From CAZUVM01 sp964623885 (GTDB lineage: Bacteria; Verrucomicrobiota; Verrucomicrobiia; Limisphaerales; UBA8199), in contig CAZUVM010000024.1 of NCBI GenBank assembly GCA_964623885.1, forward strand, positions 1 through 64,000: a DNA stretch of 64,000 bases. Reading direction: 5' to 3'. This document shows, piece by piece, positions 17,668 to 26,594 of this stretch. Both the position numbers and the translations under genes were made by a program. Each line of letters opens with the position of its first letter. The stretch's first letter is position 1. Below the pieces are notes generated by a model. The model was not told the origin of the DNA, searched no databases, and saw only the letters and a program-made list of their open reading frames with translations.

Positions 17668-18321
17668 TCAAAACTTGTAGCCGAGAGCCAGAACGACCGT
17701 CGGGTCGGTCCAGCCGAGGTTGAAAACATAGGTGGTGAAATCGACTTTCTTGTACGAAGTGCCCACGAGAAAGCCGCGCTGAATGTCGAGGTCCGATTTG
17801 TAGGCTTTGGTGCGCTGGATAACCAGACCCGTCCGCAGCCAATCGACGGGCGAGTAGGTTATTTCCGACCAGGTGTAGAAAAAGTTGTTGGCCGAATCGT
17901 CGGTATCGAAAACGAATTCACTCTGGCTGGAAAGCGAGAAATGCTTATAGGTCAGCGCGAAGTTGTACCCGGGCGCGATTCCCGTCAGACTGCCGAAAAC
18001 ACCGCCCAAAATCGGCGCGAAATCGACCACTAGCTCCTCTCCGAAACTGAGATTATATCCCACCCAAAGCGAACCGCTATCCAGTGCCTCATAGTTATAA
18101 CGGGCTTCGAGGTGAAGCCAATCACGATCGGCGGAGAAGTTCAGATTGGCATAATCACGAGATTCCGGAACGATGTAGCCATAAACCGAGGCATAAAAAG
18201 ACCACATATTGGTCGGGGCTTCGGGCGGCACTTCGGCCACTTGATTTGTCGTCTGCCCCGGTGCTACGGCTGCCAACAATGAAGCTCCAATGGCCATGAG
18301 TATGGGGCGACCGATTCTCAT
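17668..18321 (-). CDS. small outer-membrane beta-barrel protein
   Basis: I start it at 18321 (MRIGRPILMAIGASLL). The frame is open back to 18768, but that part is antisense-like and lies inside the gene upstream. The 217 residues comprise a signal peptide cleaved near VAPGQ, then alternating hydrophobic/polar strands rich in Tyr, Phe and Trp, ending in Phe (ALGYKF), the usual C-terminal signature of an outer-membrane barrel; about 8-10 strands fit. No family recognised. The start codon overlaps the stop of the membrane protein gene upstream (ATGA at 18318-18321), so the two are probably translated together. Confidence 0.65.
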   Translation of the reverse strand: MRIGRPILMAIGASLLAAVAPGQTTNQVAEVPPEAPTNMWSFYASVYGYIVPESRDYANLNFSADRDWLHLEARYNYEALDSGSLWVGYNLSFGEELVVDFAPILGGVFGSLTGIAPGYNFALTYKHFSLSSQSEFVFDTDDSANNFFYTWSEITYSPVDWLRTGLVIQRTKAYKSDLDIQRGFLVGTSYKKVDFTTYVFNLGWTDPTVVLALGYKF

Positions 18322-19058
18322 CCTCCGAGCAGGATGGTGATTCCGACGAGCGCCCCGCCAATGATGACCATCGCCAACCCCATCCCCCTGGGGTGGTACG
18401 CGGTGCAGCGTCCAAATGCGTAGCCGGTCAAGAACAGAAGTCCAACGGCAATCAGATTGGAAACGCGTTGGGCGTGCATGGCATTTTGCATCAAGGCGAA
18501 AGGCAAGACGACGGGGCAGGTCGAGAGAACGACCAGGACCAGCACGCCCGTCGCGCCGAACCAGTCGTGTTTGGTAAGCCGCGGATGCGATGGCGGCTCC
18601 GGCAATTGCTGCAAATGGCGGCGCAAACCATCGAGGGTGGCAGAGTCCAGTGCGGCGACGACCACCGGCGGCAAGGCCTGCGCGATCATACCCTGGGCCT
18701 TTTGCGGATCGTCGGTGCCACGAATCGCGTGCAAAACCTTCAACGAGCGGGCCTTCTCCGCGAGACAACCCATCAAGTACATGATGCCGTCAATCAATCC
18801 CCAGGCGAGATTGCAGCCCAAAGCGCCGAGCAACAGAGTGCGCACCTCGGCGCGACCAGCTTCGGCAACGCTAAACGTGCAAGTAAACGTGAGCACCATG
18901 ATCAAGCCGAAGAGCACCTCCGAGATGCGCTCGATAGGTTCCAGCGCCCGTTTGGAGGAAGGGGTCGCATCGACGGTCCCGGCTTGTGGGCTGCCCGCCG
19001 GGGTTGTGCTGCGCGGCTGCTCACCAGCCTGTGCCACTTGTGTTTGCTCGGCGCTCAT
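18318..19058 (-). CDS. VIT/CCC1-like integral membrane protein
   Basis: The 246-residue protein has a disordered N-terminus (about 35 residues), then about five membrane segments split by a soluble stretch (about 100-155). The first membrane part (ISEVLFGLIMVLTFTCTFSV, then LLGALGCNLAWGLIDGIMYL) resembles VIT1/CCC1-type iron/manganese transporters, including the Gly/Asn-Trp-Gly pattern. The C-terminal pair carries GYAFGRCTAYHPRGMGLAMV. Transport of a divalent metal is possible but not shown. It is translationally linked to the beta-barrel gene downstream. Confidence 0.6.
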   Translation of the reverse strand: MSAEQTQVAQAGEQPRSTTPAGSPQAGTVDATPSSKRALEPIERISEVLFGLIMVLTFTCTFSVAEAGRAEVRTLLLGALGCNLAWGLIDGIMYLMGCLAEKARSLKVLHAIRGTDDPQKAQGMIAQALPPVVVAALDSATLDGLRRHLQQLPEPPSHPRLTKHDWFGATGVLVLVVLSTCPVVLPFALMQNAMHAQRVSNLIAVGLLFLTGYAFGRCTAYHPRGMGLAMVIIGGALVGITILLGG

Positions 19059-19112
19059 TTCGATTTTGGTCCCTGGCGGGCAGCGGTCCCGATTCCAAAA
19101 CCAGTCAGTTTT

Positions 19113-19715
19113 CTACTCGGAACTTTTCTTTGTGGCTTTTTCCAAAGAAATGGCGAGAGCTTCCGTGTAAGTCACAACGACGTGCTCCCCAATGTGCGCT
19201 TGCGTCAGCCGCGCAGGATCCGCCACACGCACCGTGATATAATGTCCGCGCGGTCCTTTGAGCGTAACGGTTTGGGTCGGGCGGTCGAGGCCTTCAATGG
19301 TAGTAACGACTTTAAATCGTCTCAGACCACCCGCTGCAGGCGAAGTGCCGGGAGGCGCTTTGCCAGCGGCATCGAGGACGACAAGCGGATGCGCTTCTTC
19401 CTCGGCGGTGGGCTTCCGCAGTTCTGCCGCAACCGAAATGTAATAATCCGCCGTCACGAGATCTCCAACCTTGATCTCGTCGAAACGTTTTACGCGCTGG
19501 TCTACGACGAAGGTGTTCTCATTTCCCAGCGGGCCTTTAAGCGTGACCTCGCGGTTGGCGGGGTCGATGGCTTCGACCGAAGCCGTGACGGACACCAGCA
19601 CGGCTTCTCCTCGGGACATGGGACCGTGATGAGGTTCTTCGGCCGCTTGAATGGCAATTTGGCTGGCTGCCACCAGGGCAGCGCATAGGAGTTTGTTTGG
19701 GGAGTGGATACGCAT
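19113..19715 (-). CDS. exported hypothetical protein with duplicated beta domain
   Basis: A 200-residue protein with a signal peptide (to about AIQAAEE). The mature part has two copies of one motif: first VEAIDPANREVTLKGPLG...VGDLVTADYYISVAAEL, then IEGLDRPTQTVTLKGPRG...IGEHVVVTYTEALAISL. Each copy looks like a small OB- or SH3-like beta unit of about 55 residues, and the linker is Pro/Gly rich. No family recognised. It lies between the VIT-like and PPK2 genes. The 82-bp leader contains a short direct repeat of CCGAAAA units (minus strand). Confidence 0.6.
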   Translation of the reverse strand: MRIHSPNKLLCAALVAASQIAIQAAEEPHHGPMSRGEAVLVSVTASVEAIDPANREVTLKGPLGNENTFVVDQRVKRFDEIKVGDLVTADYYISVAAELRKPTAEEEAHPLVVLDAAGKAPPGTSPAAGGLRRFKVVTTIEGLDRPTQTVTLKGPRGHYITVRVADPARLTQAHIGEHVVVTYTEALAISLEKATKKSSE

Positions 19716-19797
19716 ATTGTATTTTCGGTTTTTCGGTTTTTATTTTCGGCGACTCAGGGTGGCGCTCGTGAGATTTCGATGGAAAGCGACGTTCGCG

Positions 19798-20607
19798 TTA
19801 GTACTTCTCCGCGACGAATTTGCGGCCTTTCAAGGTTGCCTCGTCGTCATAGGCGCCCTTCATCGAACGCTTGGGCAATTTGACCTTTTCGCGCGGGACC
19901 TTCTTGTATGGAATCAAGTCGAGGAGATGATGGATGCAGTTGAGGCGGGCGCGCTTTTTGTCATCCGAGCGGACGATGTACCAAGGAGCCCATTTGGTGT
20001 CTGTCGCTTTGAGCATCAAATCGCGGGCGCGCGAATAGTCGAACCACCTTTCCCGCGAGGGGAGGTCCATGTTGCTCAGTTTCCACTGGCGCAACGGATC
20101 TTCCATGCGCGCCTCGAAGCGCCGCTTTTGTTCTTTGTCGCTGACTTCGAGCCAGAATTTAACGAGCCGGATTCCTCCTCTGGTGATGTAACGCTCCACT
20201 TCAGGACAGATTTTGAGAAAGTCGCGGTGTTGCTCCGGCGTGCAAAAGCCCATGACGTGCTCGACTCCAGCTCGGTTGTACCAGCTTCGGTCGTAAATCA
20301 CGACTTCGCCGGCGGCCGGGAAATGCTGCATGTAACGCTGCATGTACATTTGAGTTTTTTCCCGATCGGAAGGCGCCGGCAGCGCAACCAATCGAAAAAC
20401 GCGCGGGCTGACACGCTCGGTTATGGCTTTGATGGTGCCGCCTTTGCCGGCGGCATCGCGGCCTTCAAAGATAACAATGACTCGCAGTCCCTTGTACTTG
20501 ACCCAGGCCTGAAGTTTGCACAGCTCACCTTGGAGCTTGCGCAGTTGTTTCATGTACCTTTTGTTGCTCAGCTTATCGTCGTGATTGGTTTTGCCGTTTT
20601 CGCCCAT
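19798..20607 (-). CDS. ppk2: polyphosphate kinase 2 (PPK2)
   Basis: The 269-residue PPK2 enzyme transfers phosphate between polyphosphate and nucleotides. It has Walker A GRDAAGKGGTIKAITE, Walker B DRSWYNRAGVEHVMGF and the lid segment, and KRYMKQLRKLQGELCKLQAWV at the N-terminus resembles class I enzymes (NDP to NTP). Single-domain length is normal and the enzyme is cytoplasmic. Neighbours are the RND pump (35 bp upstream) and envelope genes, consistent with a stress or energy role but not informative. The class call is tentative. Confidence 0.92.
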   Translation of the reverse strand: MGENGKTNHDDKLSNKRYMKQLRKLQGELCKLQAWVKYKGLRVIVIFEGRDAAGKGGTIKAITERVSPRVFRLVALPAPSDREKTQMYMQRYMQHFPAAGEVVIYDRSWYNRAGVEHVMGFCTPEQHRDFLKICPEVERYITRGGIRLVKFWLEVSDKEQKRRFEARMEDPLRQWKLSNMDLPSRERWFDYSRARDLMLKATDTKWAPWYIVRSDDKKRARLNCIHHLLDLIPYKKVPREKVKLPKRSMKGAYDDEATLKGRKFVAEKY

Positions 20608-20642
20608 AGGTTTTGGTGGAAGTTAGAGTGATGATTGGAATC

Positions 20643-22130
20643 TCAGTGGCTTTGTGCTTTAGCTTGGAGCTCAGGTGTCTGCCAGCCGCCGCCCAATGCG
20701 TGATAAAGCTGCACGACGCTGAGTAGCTCGTTGAGCCGGGCTTGCGCCAGTAAAAGTTCTGAACTGAACAGCTCCTGCTCGTTGTAGAGCACCTCGAGGT
20801 AGCTGGTCACACCGCCTTCGTAGCGCACGTTGGCCGTTTCGGCTGCGTCGCGGTGAGCTTGCGTGTTTTCTTCTTCTTTGGCGCGATATTCCTGCGTTCG
20901 CTGATAAGCAATGAGGCTATCTGAAACCTCCCGAAAGGCGCTCTGAACCGATTGTTGATAGAACGCCAGTGACTCTTGAAAGGTCGCCTGAGCAAGTTTC
21001 AGGTTGCCTTTGAGCCGACCACCGGTGAACAAGGGCACGGTCACCGCAGGTCCAAACTGCCAGGTCCGGGATGCACCAGTGAAAAGGTCGGAGAGCGCGA
21101 CACTTTGGTAACCATAGAATCCAGTAAGCGTTAGCTGCGGATAGAAGGCGGCTTTGGCCTGGCCGATATTGGCGTTAGCCGCCACCAGGCCCTGTTCGGC
21201 GGCGCGAACGTCGGGTCGGCGTTCGAGCAAGGAAGAAGGCAAGCCGGCTGGGACTTCGGCCCGCAGTGTCTGCTTCACCAGGGCATTACCTCGTTCGATG
21301 TGCCCGGGGTTGCGGCCGAGCAGGATACAAAGCAGGTTCTCCTGTTGTTCGATCCGTCGATAATCGTCCGCGATCGCGGCCTCCGCCGTGTATACGAGGA
21401 TGCGGGCCTGATGCACGTCCTGAATCGAGGCGACGCCGCCTTCCTGGCGGGAGGCAGTAAGTCCCAGTGAGTTGGTGCGCACTCCGTAAGTGTTCTGAGC
21501 AATCTCGAGCTCGAGATCCAACTCCAGCAGTTGCAGATACGCTGTGGCGACCGCAGAAACCAGAGTTTGTCGCACTGTCTGCTGCGCGTCTTCAGTAGCC
21601 AACAGGTTAGCGCGGGCGGCTTCGTTGGCACGACGGATTCGTCCCCAAAGATCCACTTCGTACGCCGGCATGGAAACGAAGGCATCACCATAGGAGCGCT
21701 GCGGATTAACACCCGAGGGGATGGGGATGGGTCCATTTTGGGATGAACGGCTGGTCGCAAGATCTCCGCCAGCATTCACGGTCGGGAAGTATTGAGAACG
21801 CGTGATCCGCGCTTGTGCTTCTGCCTGGAGCACCCGCGCAGCAACGATTTTAATATCCCAGCTGTTGGTCAACGCTTCCGCCAAATAAGCGCTAAGCTGT
21901 GGGTCCTTGAAAACCTCCCACCAGCCCAGGTCTGCAAAAGAGGTTTCGGTTGAGGGGGCATTGGTATCGGAAGCGGCGCGGCGGTTTTGTTCGGGCGTCT
22001 CAACCGCCGGGCGTTTGTAATCCGGACCGACGGCACAGCCTCCCAGCAGCAAGAGGCTAAACCAAACCGGCATAGAAACCCGGATCCCTTGCGTGATTCT
22101 CTCCGAGAAACAGTTGCTAGTTGTTATCAT
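20643..22130 (-). CDS. RND efflux outer-membrane lipoprotein (OprM/NodT family)
   Basis: The 495-residue protein has a lipoprotein signal (FSLLLLGGCAVGPDYKRP) and two OEP repeats typical of TolC-like channels (NSWDIKIVAARVLQAEAQAR and NVRYEGGVTSYLEVLYNEQE). It forms the outer-membrane duct of a tripartite pump. A shorter start at 22073 (MPVWFS) would give a more typical signal length. It is the last gene of the MFP-RND-OMF set, 18 bp after the pump gene. Confidence 0.92.
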   Translation of the reverse strand: MITTSNCFSERITQGIRVSMPVWFSLLLLGGCAVGPDYKRPAVETPEQNRRAASDTNAPSTETSFADLGWWEVFKDPQLSAYLAEALTNSWDIKIVAARVLQAEAQARITRSQYFPTVNAGGDLATSRSSQNGPIPIPSGVNPQRSYGDAFVSMPAYEVDLWGRIRRANEAARANLLATEDAQQTVRQTLVSAVATAYLQLLELDLELEIAQNTYGVRTNSLGLTASRQEGGVASIQDVHQARILVYTAEAAIADDYRRIEQQENLLCILLGRNPGHIERGNALVKQTLRAEVPAGLPSSLLERRPDVRAAEQGLVAANANIGQAKAAFYPQLTLTGFYGYQSVALSDLFTGASRTWQFGPAVTVPLFTGGRLKGNLKLAQATFQESLAFYQQSVQSAFREVSDSLIAYQRTQEYRAKEEENTQAHRDAAETANVRYEGGVTSYLEVLYNEQELFSSELLLAQARLNELLSVVQLYHALGGGWQTPELQAKAQSH

Positions 22131-22148
22131 AGGTCAGAAATCGGGTTT

Positions 22149-25100
22149 TCATTTTCCGGTTTCAGAGCCGGCATGAGCGACCGCGGGGGTGGTACTGGGT
22201 CTGGTCGCGACTCCCTCGCCTTTGGCCGATTTCGGTTTCGAGGTTTTTTCGACAATGGTTTGGACGAATACGTAGCAGACCGGGATGAGAAACAATCCTA
22301 CGACTGTGGCGATGGTCATGCCATAGACGACGCCCGTGCCCATTGTGCTGCGTGAGGCGGCACCCGAACCGGACGCCAGCATCAGCGGCACGCAGCCAAA
22401 AATGAACGCAAAGGCGGTCATTAAAATGGGCCGCAGCCGCAGCTTCGAGCCCTGGATGGCTGCCTCGAGAATCCCGGTGCCCTCGTCCCGCTTCATCTTG
22501 GCGAACTCGACGATGAGAATCGCGTTTTTGGCCGCCAGACCGATGAGCATCACGAGGCCGATCTGCGCATAAACATTCAAGGCATAGCCCCGAACCAGCA
22601 TGCCGAGGAAGGTGCCGAGGATGACCGTCGGCGTGGCCAACAGCACCGCAAACGGCAGGCCCCAGCTCTCGTACTGCGCCGCGAGCAGCAAGAAGACGAA
22701 GAGCACTGCCATGCCGAAGATGACCGGCGCCTGGCCTTCGGATTTCTTCTCCTGCAGCGTCAGCCCCGCCCACTCGTAACCGGTTTCGGACGGCATCGTT
22801 TTCATCACTTCCTCAATCGCCTTGATCGCCTGGCCAGAACTGTAGCCCGGCGCCGGCGCGCCCATGATCTCCGCCGCGTTATAGAGGTTGAAGCGCGTGA
22901 CCACGTTCGGGCCGGACATCTTGCTCACCTTCACGAGTGTGCTCAACGGCACCATGCCGCCGTCCTTGTTGCGCACGTAGAACTGGTTAATGCCCTCGGG
23001 CTTGTCGGTAAACTGCGGTTCGGCCTGCAGAAACACCTTATAAACCCGGCCGAAGCGCACGAAGTCGTTCACGTAAAGGCCCCCGAGGTAGGTTTGCAAC
23101 GTGGTGAAGACGTTATCCACCGTCACGCCCAGCGTGCGCGCCTTCTCGCGGTCCAGCTCCACTTTGACCTGCGGGGTGGCCGGGTCAAAAGTCGTGGTGA
23201 GCCGCCCCAGTTCGGGCCGCTTACTTGCGGCGTCAACGAGCTGTTTCAGGTAGCCAGCCAATTGCTCGACTGAGCCGCCCGAGCGGTCCTGCAATTCCAT
23301 GGTGAAGCCCGACACGTTGCCGTAGCCGGGGAGCGGCGGCGGCCCGAAAGCAAACGCGCGCGCGCCAGGGATGGCCGCGAATTTTTTGGTCCATTCACGG
23401 GTTAGCGCGCTGGCGTGCAACTCGGGCTTCTTGCGTTCCTCCCACGGTTGCAACCCGACGAACATGAGCGCCGAGTTGGGAAAATTAAGTGAGTTGAGGA
23501 TGTTCATGCCCGCCACGGCTACCGCCGAACGTACGCCTTCAGTGCCAGTGACGATGTTTTCAACCTGCTTGAGCACGTCATCGGTGCGCTGGAGTGATGC
23601 GCCCTCGGGCAACTGGACCGCGACAAACACATAGCCCTTGTCCTCATCCGGAATAAAGCCGCCCGGAACGAACTTGGCGATCAGCCAGATGCCGCCCACG
23701 ACGACGACCAGCAGGAGCATCGAGCGCGTGGCTTTGCGGGAGAGGCCCCCGACGATGTTGCCGTAGTGTCCGGTGGTCCAGTCAAAAGCTTTGTTGAATC
23801 CCTTGAAGAATTTGGCGATGGGGCCTTTGCCCGGAGTCGGTTTGCGGAGCAGCATGGCCGACAGCGCCGGGCTAAGCGTGAGAGCGTTGATGACTGAAAA
23901 GATGACGGACACGGCGATTGTAAGCGCAAACTGCTTGTAGAGTTGGCCGGTTACGCCTGCCATCGCCGCCACCGGAACGAACACGGCGCACAACACCAGA
24001 CCGATCGCCACGACCGGCCCGGAGACTTCCTTCATCGCAATCTTCGTTGCTTCGACCGGGTCCTTACCGTGTTCGATGTGATGCTGCACGGCCTCGACCA
24101 CGACGATGGCGTCGTCCACCACGATGCCGATGGCCAGGACCAGGCCGAACATGGTCAGCACGTTTACGCTGAAACCCAGCAGCGGAAAGACCATGAACGT
24201 GCCCAGCAGCGATACCGGCACGGTGCACATAGGGATGATCGTGGCGCGGAAGCTTTGCAGGAAGATATACACCACGAGCAGCACGAGGATCACCGCCTCG
24301 AACAACGTGTGAACGATTTCATCCATCGAAGCCTTGATCGGCAGAGTGGAATCGAGCGTGATGTCGTAATCCATGTCCGGCGGAAAGCGATTCTTCGCAT
24401 CGGCGAGGATCTTCTTCACGTTATCGGCGGTCTGGATGGCATTGGCGCCAGGGGCGAGATAAACACCAATGGCTCCGGCAGGGGACTTGTTCAGCCGCGC
24501 ACGCAAATCGTAAGTTTGCGCTCCCAACTCGGCGCGGGCCACGTCTTTGATTTTTACCTGGGAGCCGTCGGGGTTGGAACGGATGATGATTTCTTCAAAT
24601 TCTTTGGGATCTTTGAGCAAGCCAAGGGCGCGGACATTGAATTGGCTTTCTGTGCCACGGGGCGCAGGTTCGGCGCCGATGCGGCCGGCAGGAGACTGCG
24701 CGTTTTGCTCGTTGATGGCGTTTTGAATGTCACTGGGTGTGATGCCGAGGGAGGCGAGCCGGTCGGGCCGCAGCCACATGCGCATCGTGTAGTCCTGCGC
24801 GGTGAAGTTTTTCACATCACCCACGCCGCGCACGCGCTTGATTGCGTCTACGAGATTGATGTCGAGATAATTGCCCAGGAAAATGGCGTCGTAGGTGCCC
24901 TTGGGCGAGCCGAGGGCTACGACCATCAGAATGTCCGGGCTGGAGCGATTGACGACCACGCCCTCCTTCTTCACCGCGTTGGGCAATTGGGCTTCGGCCT
25001 GGCCGACGCGGTTCTGGGCGTTGACCTGCATGATGTCCACGTCGGTGCCAACATCGAAGTAAGTGTTGAGGGTAAGCTTGCCGTCGTTGCCGTTGAAGGA

Positions 25101-25337
25101 CTGGATGTAAAGCAGTTTATCCACGCCGTTGACTTTGGATTCGATGGGCGTGGCGACGGATTCCATGACCGCCTCGGCGGCGGCGCCGCGGTAGGTCGTG
25201 GTGGTTTGAATCATCGTCGGGCTGACTGGCGGATACTCCGAGATGGGCAGCTTTTTGAGAGTAATAGCGCCGATGATCACCGTCAGGATGGCAATGACCA
25301 TCGCGACAATGGGGCGTCGAATGAAAAAATCAGCCAT
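22149..25337 (-). CDS. RND multidrug efflux pump, HAE1 (AcrB/MexB) family
   Basis: A 1062-residue inner-membrane proton antiporter that exports hydrophobic compounds. It has the family start MADFFIRRPIVAMVIA, 12 membrane helices in two halves, large periplasmic loops after TM1 and TM7, and the TM4 proton-relay pair in GIVVDDAIVVVEAVQ (two Asp). Length is normal for HAE1. It lies 5 bp after the adaptor gene and 18 bp before the outer-membrane factor, so a complete pump is encoded. Substrates cannot be inferred and no local regulator is visible. Confidence 0.95.
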   Translation of the reverse strand: MADFFIRRPIVAMVIAILTVIIGAITLKKLPISEYPPVSPTMIQTTTTYRGAAAEAVMESVATPIESKVNGVDKLLYIQSFNGNDGKLTLNTYFDVGTDVDIMQVNAQNRVGQAEAQLPNAVKKEGVVVNRSSPDILMVVALGSPKGTYDAIFLGNYLDINLVDAIKRVRGVGDVKNFTAQDYTMRMWLRPDRLASLGITPSDIQNAINEQNAQSPAGRIGAEPAPRGTESQFNVRALGLLKDPKEFEEIIIRSNPDGSQVKIKDVARAELGAQTYDLRARLNKSPAGAIGVYLAPGANAIQTADNVKKILADAKNRFPPDMDYDITLDSTLPIKASMDEIVHTLFEAVILVLLVVYIFLQSFRATIIPMCTVPVSLLGTFMVFPLLGFSVNVLTMFGLVLAIGIVVDDAIVVVEAVQHHIEHGKDPVEATKIAMKEVSGPVVAIGLVLCAVFVPVAAMAGVTGQLYKQFALTIAVSVIFSVINALTLSPALSAMLLRKPTPGKGPIAKFFKGFNKAFDWTTGHYGNIVGGLSRKATRSMLLLVVVVGGIWLIAKFVPGGFIPDEDKGYVFVAVQLPEGASLQRTDDVLKQVENIVTGTEGVRSAVAVAGMNILNSLNFPNSALMFVGLQPWEERKKPELHASALTREWTKKFAAIPGARAFAFGPPPLPGYGNVSGFTMELQDRSGGSVEQLAGYLKQLVDAASKRPELGRLTTTFDPATPQVKVELDREKARTLGVTVDNVFTTLQTYLGGLYVNDFVRFGRVYKVFLQAEPQFTDKPEGINQFYVRNKDGGMVPLSTLVKVSKMSGPNVVTRFNLYNAAEIMGAPAPGYSSGQAIKAIEEVMKTMPSETGYEWAGLTLQEKKSEGQAPVIFGMAVLFVFLLLAAQYESWGLPFAVLLATPTVILGTFLGMLVRGYALNVYAQIGLVMLIGLAAKNAILIVEFAKMKRDEGTGILEAAIQGSKLRLRPILMTAFAFIFGCVPLMLASGSGAASRSTMGTGVVYGMTIATVVGLFLIPVCYVFVQTIVEKTSKPKSAKGEGVATRPSTTPAVAHAGSETGK

Positions 25338-25342
25338 AGTAG

Positions 25343-26551
25343 TTACTCCTTGGCGGCTTTTTTCTCCACCGGTTGAGCGGCTTGGTCCGCCTGGGCCAAC
25401 TGCGTGGCGGTCATCGGCTGAACCGGCGCTCCCTCGCGAACCTTTTGTAGACCTTCTACCACGACGCGGTCGCCGGGCTTGAGACCTTCCTGGATGAGTA
25501 TGCTATCGCCCACTGGTCCGCCCACCTTGACCGAGCGTTGGCTCGCTTTGTTGTCCGCCCCAATTACCCAAACGAAGTTCTTGCCCTGCAGCTCCGCCAC
25601 AGCTCGTTCAGGTATGAGAATGCTGTCGGGGCGGGTGCCTAAATCCACCCGGATGCGGCCAAACATGCCAGGCCGGAGGACTTTTGTCGCATTCGCAAAT
25701 TCAGCGCGCACGCGCAGCGTGCCGGTCTTGGGATCCACGGCACGATCAATGAAAACAAATTTGCCTGTATCCGGGTGAAGCGTGCCGTTGGCGAGCACCA
25801 GAGTCACCGGCAGATCCGCCACCTGTTTGCCCGTTTGTCGCGATTGGGTTTCAGCCTTGAGGTAATCGACCTCACTTACGTTGCAATAGAACCAGATAGG
25901 GTCGAGCGTGGAGATTGTGGCCAGCAATGTAGGCAATGTTTTGCCGACAAGTTCGCCCATCGAAACCATCTTGGCACCGATTAGTCCGCGGATAGGCGCG
26001 CGCACATCGCAATAGCCAAGATCCAGTGTGGCCGAATCAACACGCGCCTGGGCGGTGAGCACCGCGGCTTTGCCGACGTCAACGGACGCCAGGGCATTGT
26101 CCAAATCCTGCTGTGGCACGGCTTTCTTTTCAGCCAGTGGGGTCAGACGGGCGACATCCTTCTCGTATTTGTTGAGAGCGGCTTTGGCCTCGGCTAAAGA
26201 TCCATTCGCAGCCGCCAGTCTTTCCTGGTATGGCTTGTCGTCCAGTTTGAACAACGGATCTCCTTCCTTTACCTCGGTACCTTCGGTGAAAAGAATTTTG
26301 TCCACAAACGCCTCCACCCGCGCGCGGACCTCTACGTTTTGAGGTGAATCGAGCTGACCAATGAATTCGGTAGAAGCGGGCGCGTTGGTGGTCGTAATGT
26401 CCATCACTTGCACCACTGGCGGTGGCAAGGCGGCCGGCGCAGCCGGCTTGCATCCGGATAGACTCAGCACGGCTACGTTAGCCAGCATAGCCGCTCCGGC
26501 TATGATGCCGGCAGCTCGCCCGCTGTTAGGGTGATGTTTCATAATTTTCAT
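25343..26551 (-). CDS. RND efflux periplasmic adaptor (AcrA/MexA-like)
   Basis: The 402-residue membrane-fusion lipoprotein has the lipobox VLSLSGCKP (Cys about 34). It shows the HlyD/AcrA layout: a biotinyl-lipoyl half-motif (VRARVEAFVDKILFTEGTEV), a coiled-coil hairpin (about 120-180), the second lipoyl half (LDLGYCDVRAPIRGLIG), a beta-barrel and a membrane-proximal domain. It links the pump to the outer-membrane channel. First gene of the pump trio, 43 bp after the porin gene, so it may be read through from the dicarboxylate operon. Confidence 0.93.
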   Translation of the reverse strand: MKIMKHHPNSGRAAGIIAGAAMLANVAVLSLSGCKPAAPAALPPPVVQVMDITTTNAPASTEFIGQLDSPQNVEVRARVEAFVDKILFTEGTEVKEGDPLFKLDDKPYQERLAAANGSLAEAKAALNKYEKDVARLTPLAEKKAVPQQDLDNALASVDVGKAAVLTAQARVDSATLDLGYCDVRAPIRGLIGAKMVSMGELVGKTLPTLLATISTLDPIWFYCNVSEVDYLKAETQSRQTGKQVADLPVTLVLANGTLHPDTGKFVFIDRAVDPKTGTLRVRAEFANATKVLRPGMFGRIRVDLGTRPDSILIPERAVAELQGKNFVWVIGADNKASQRSVKVGGPVGDSILIQEGLKPGDRVVVEGLQKVREGAPVQPMTATQLAQADQAAQPVEKKAAKE

Positions 26552-26594
26552 ATTTCGTTAAGGAAGCGAGCCGGCGGCGCGCTAAATTGCTTTT

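Noticed and set aside
18322..18768. N-terminal extension of the beta-barrel gene
   Set aside because: Lies inside the VIT-like gene in another frame, Arg/Pro-rich and unlike a protein; the signal peptide at 18321 marks the true start.
23943..25376. 477-codon open frame on the plus strand opposite the RND pump gene
   Set aside because: Rich in His/Asp/Gly/Val as expected from reverse reading of a membrane protein gene; no motifs.
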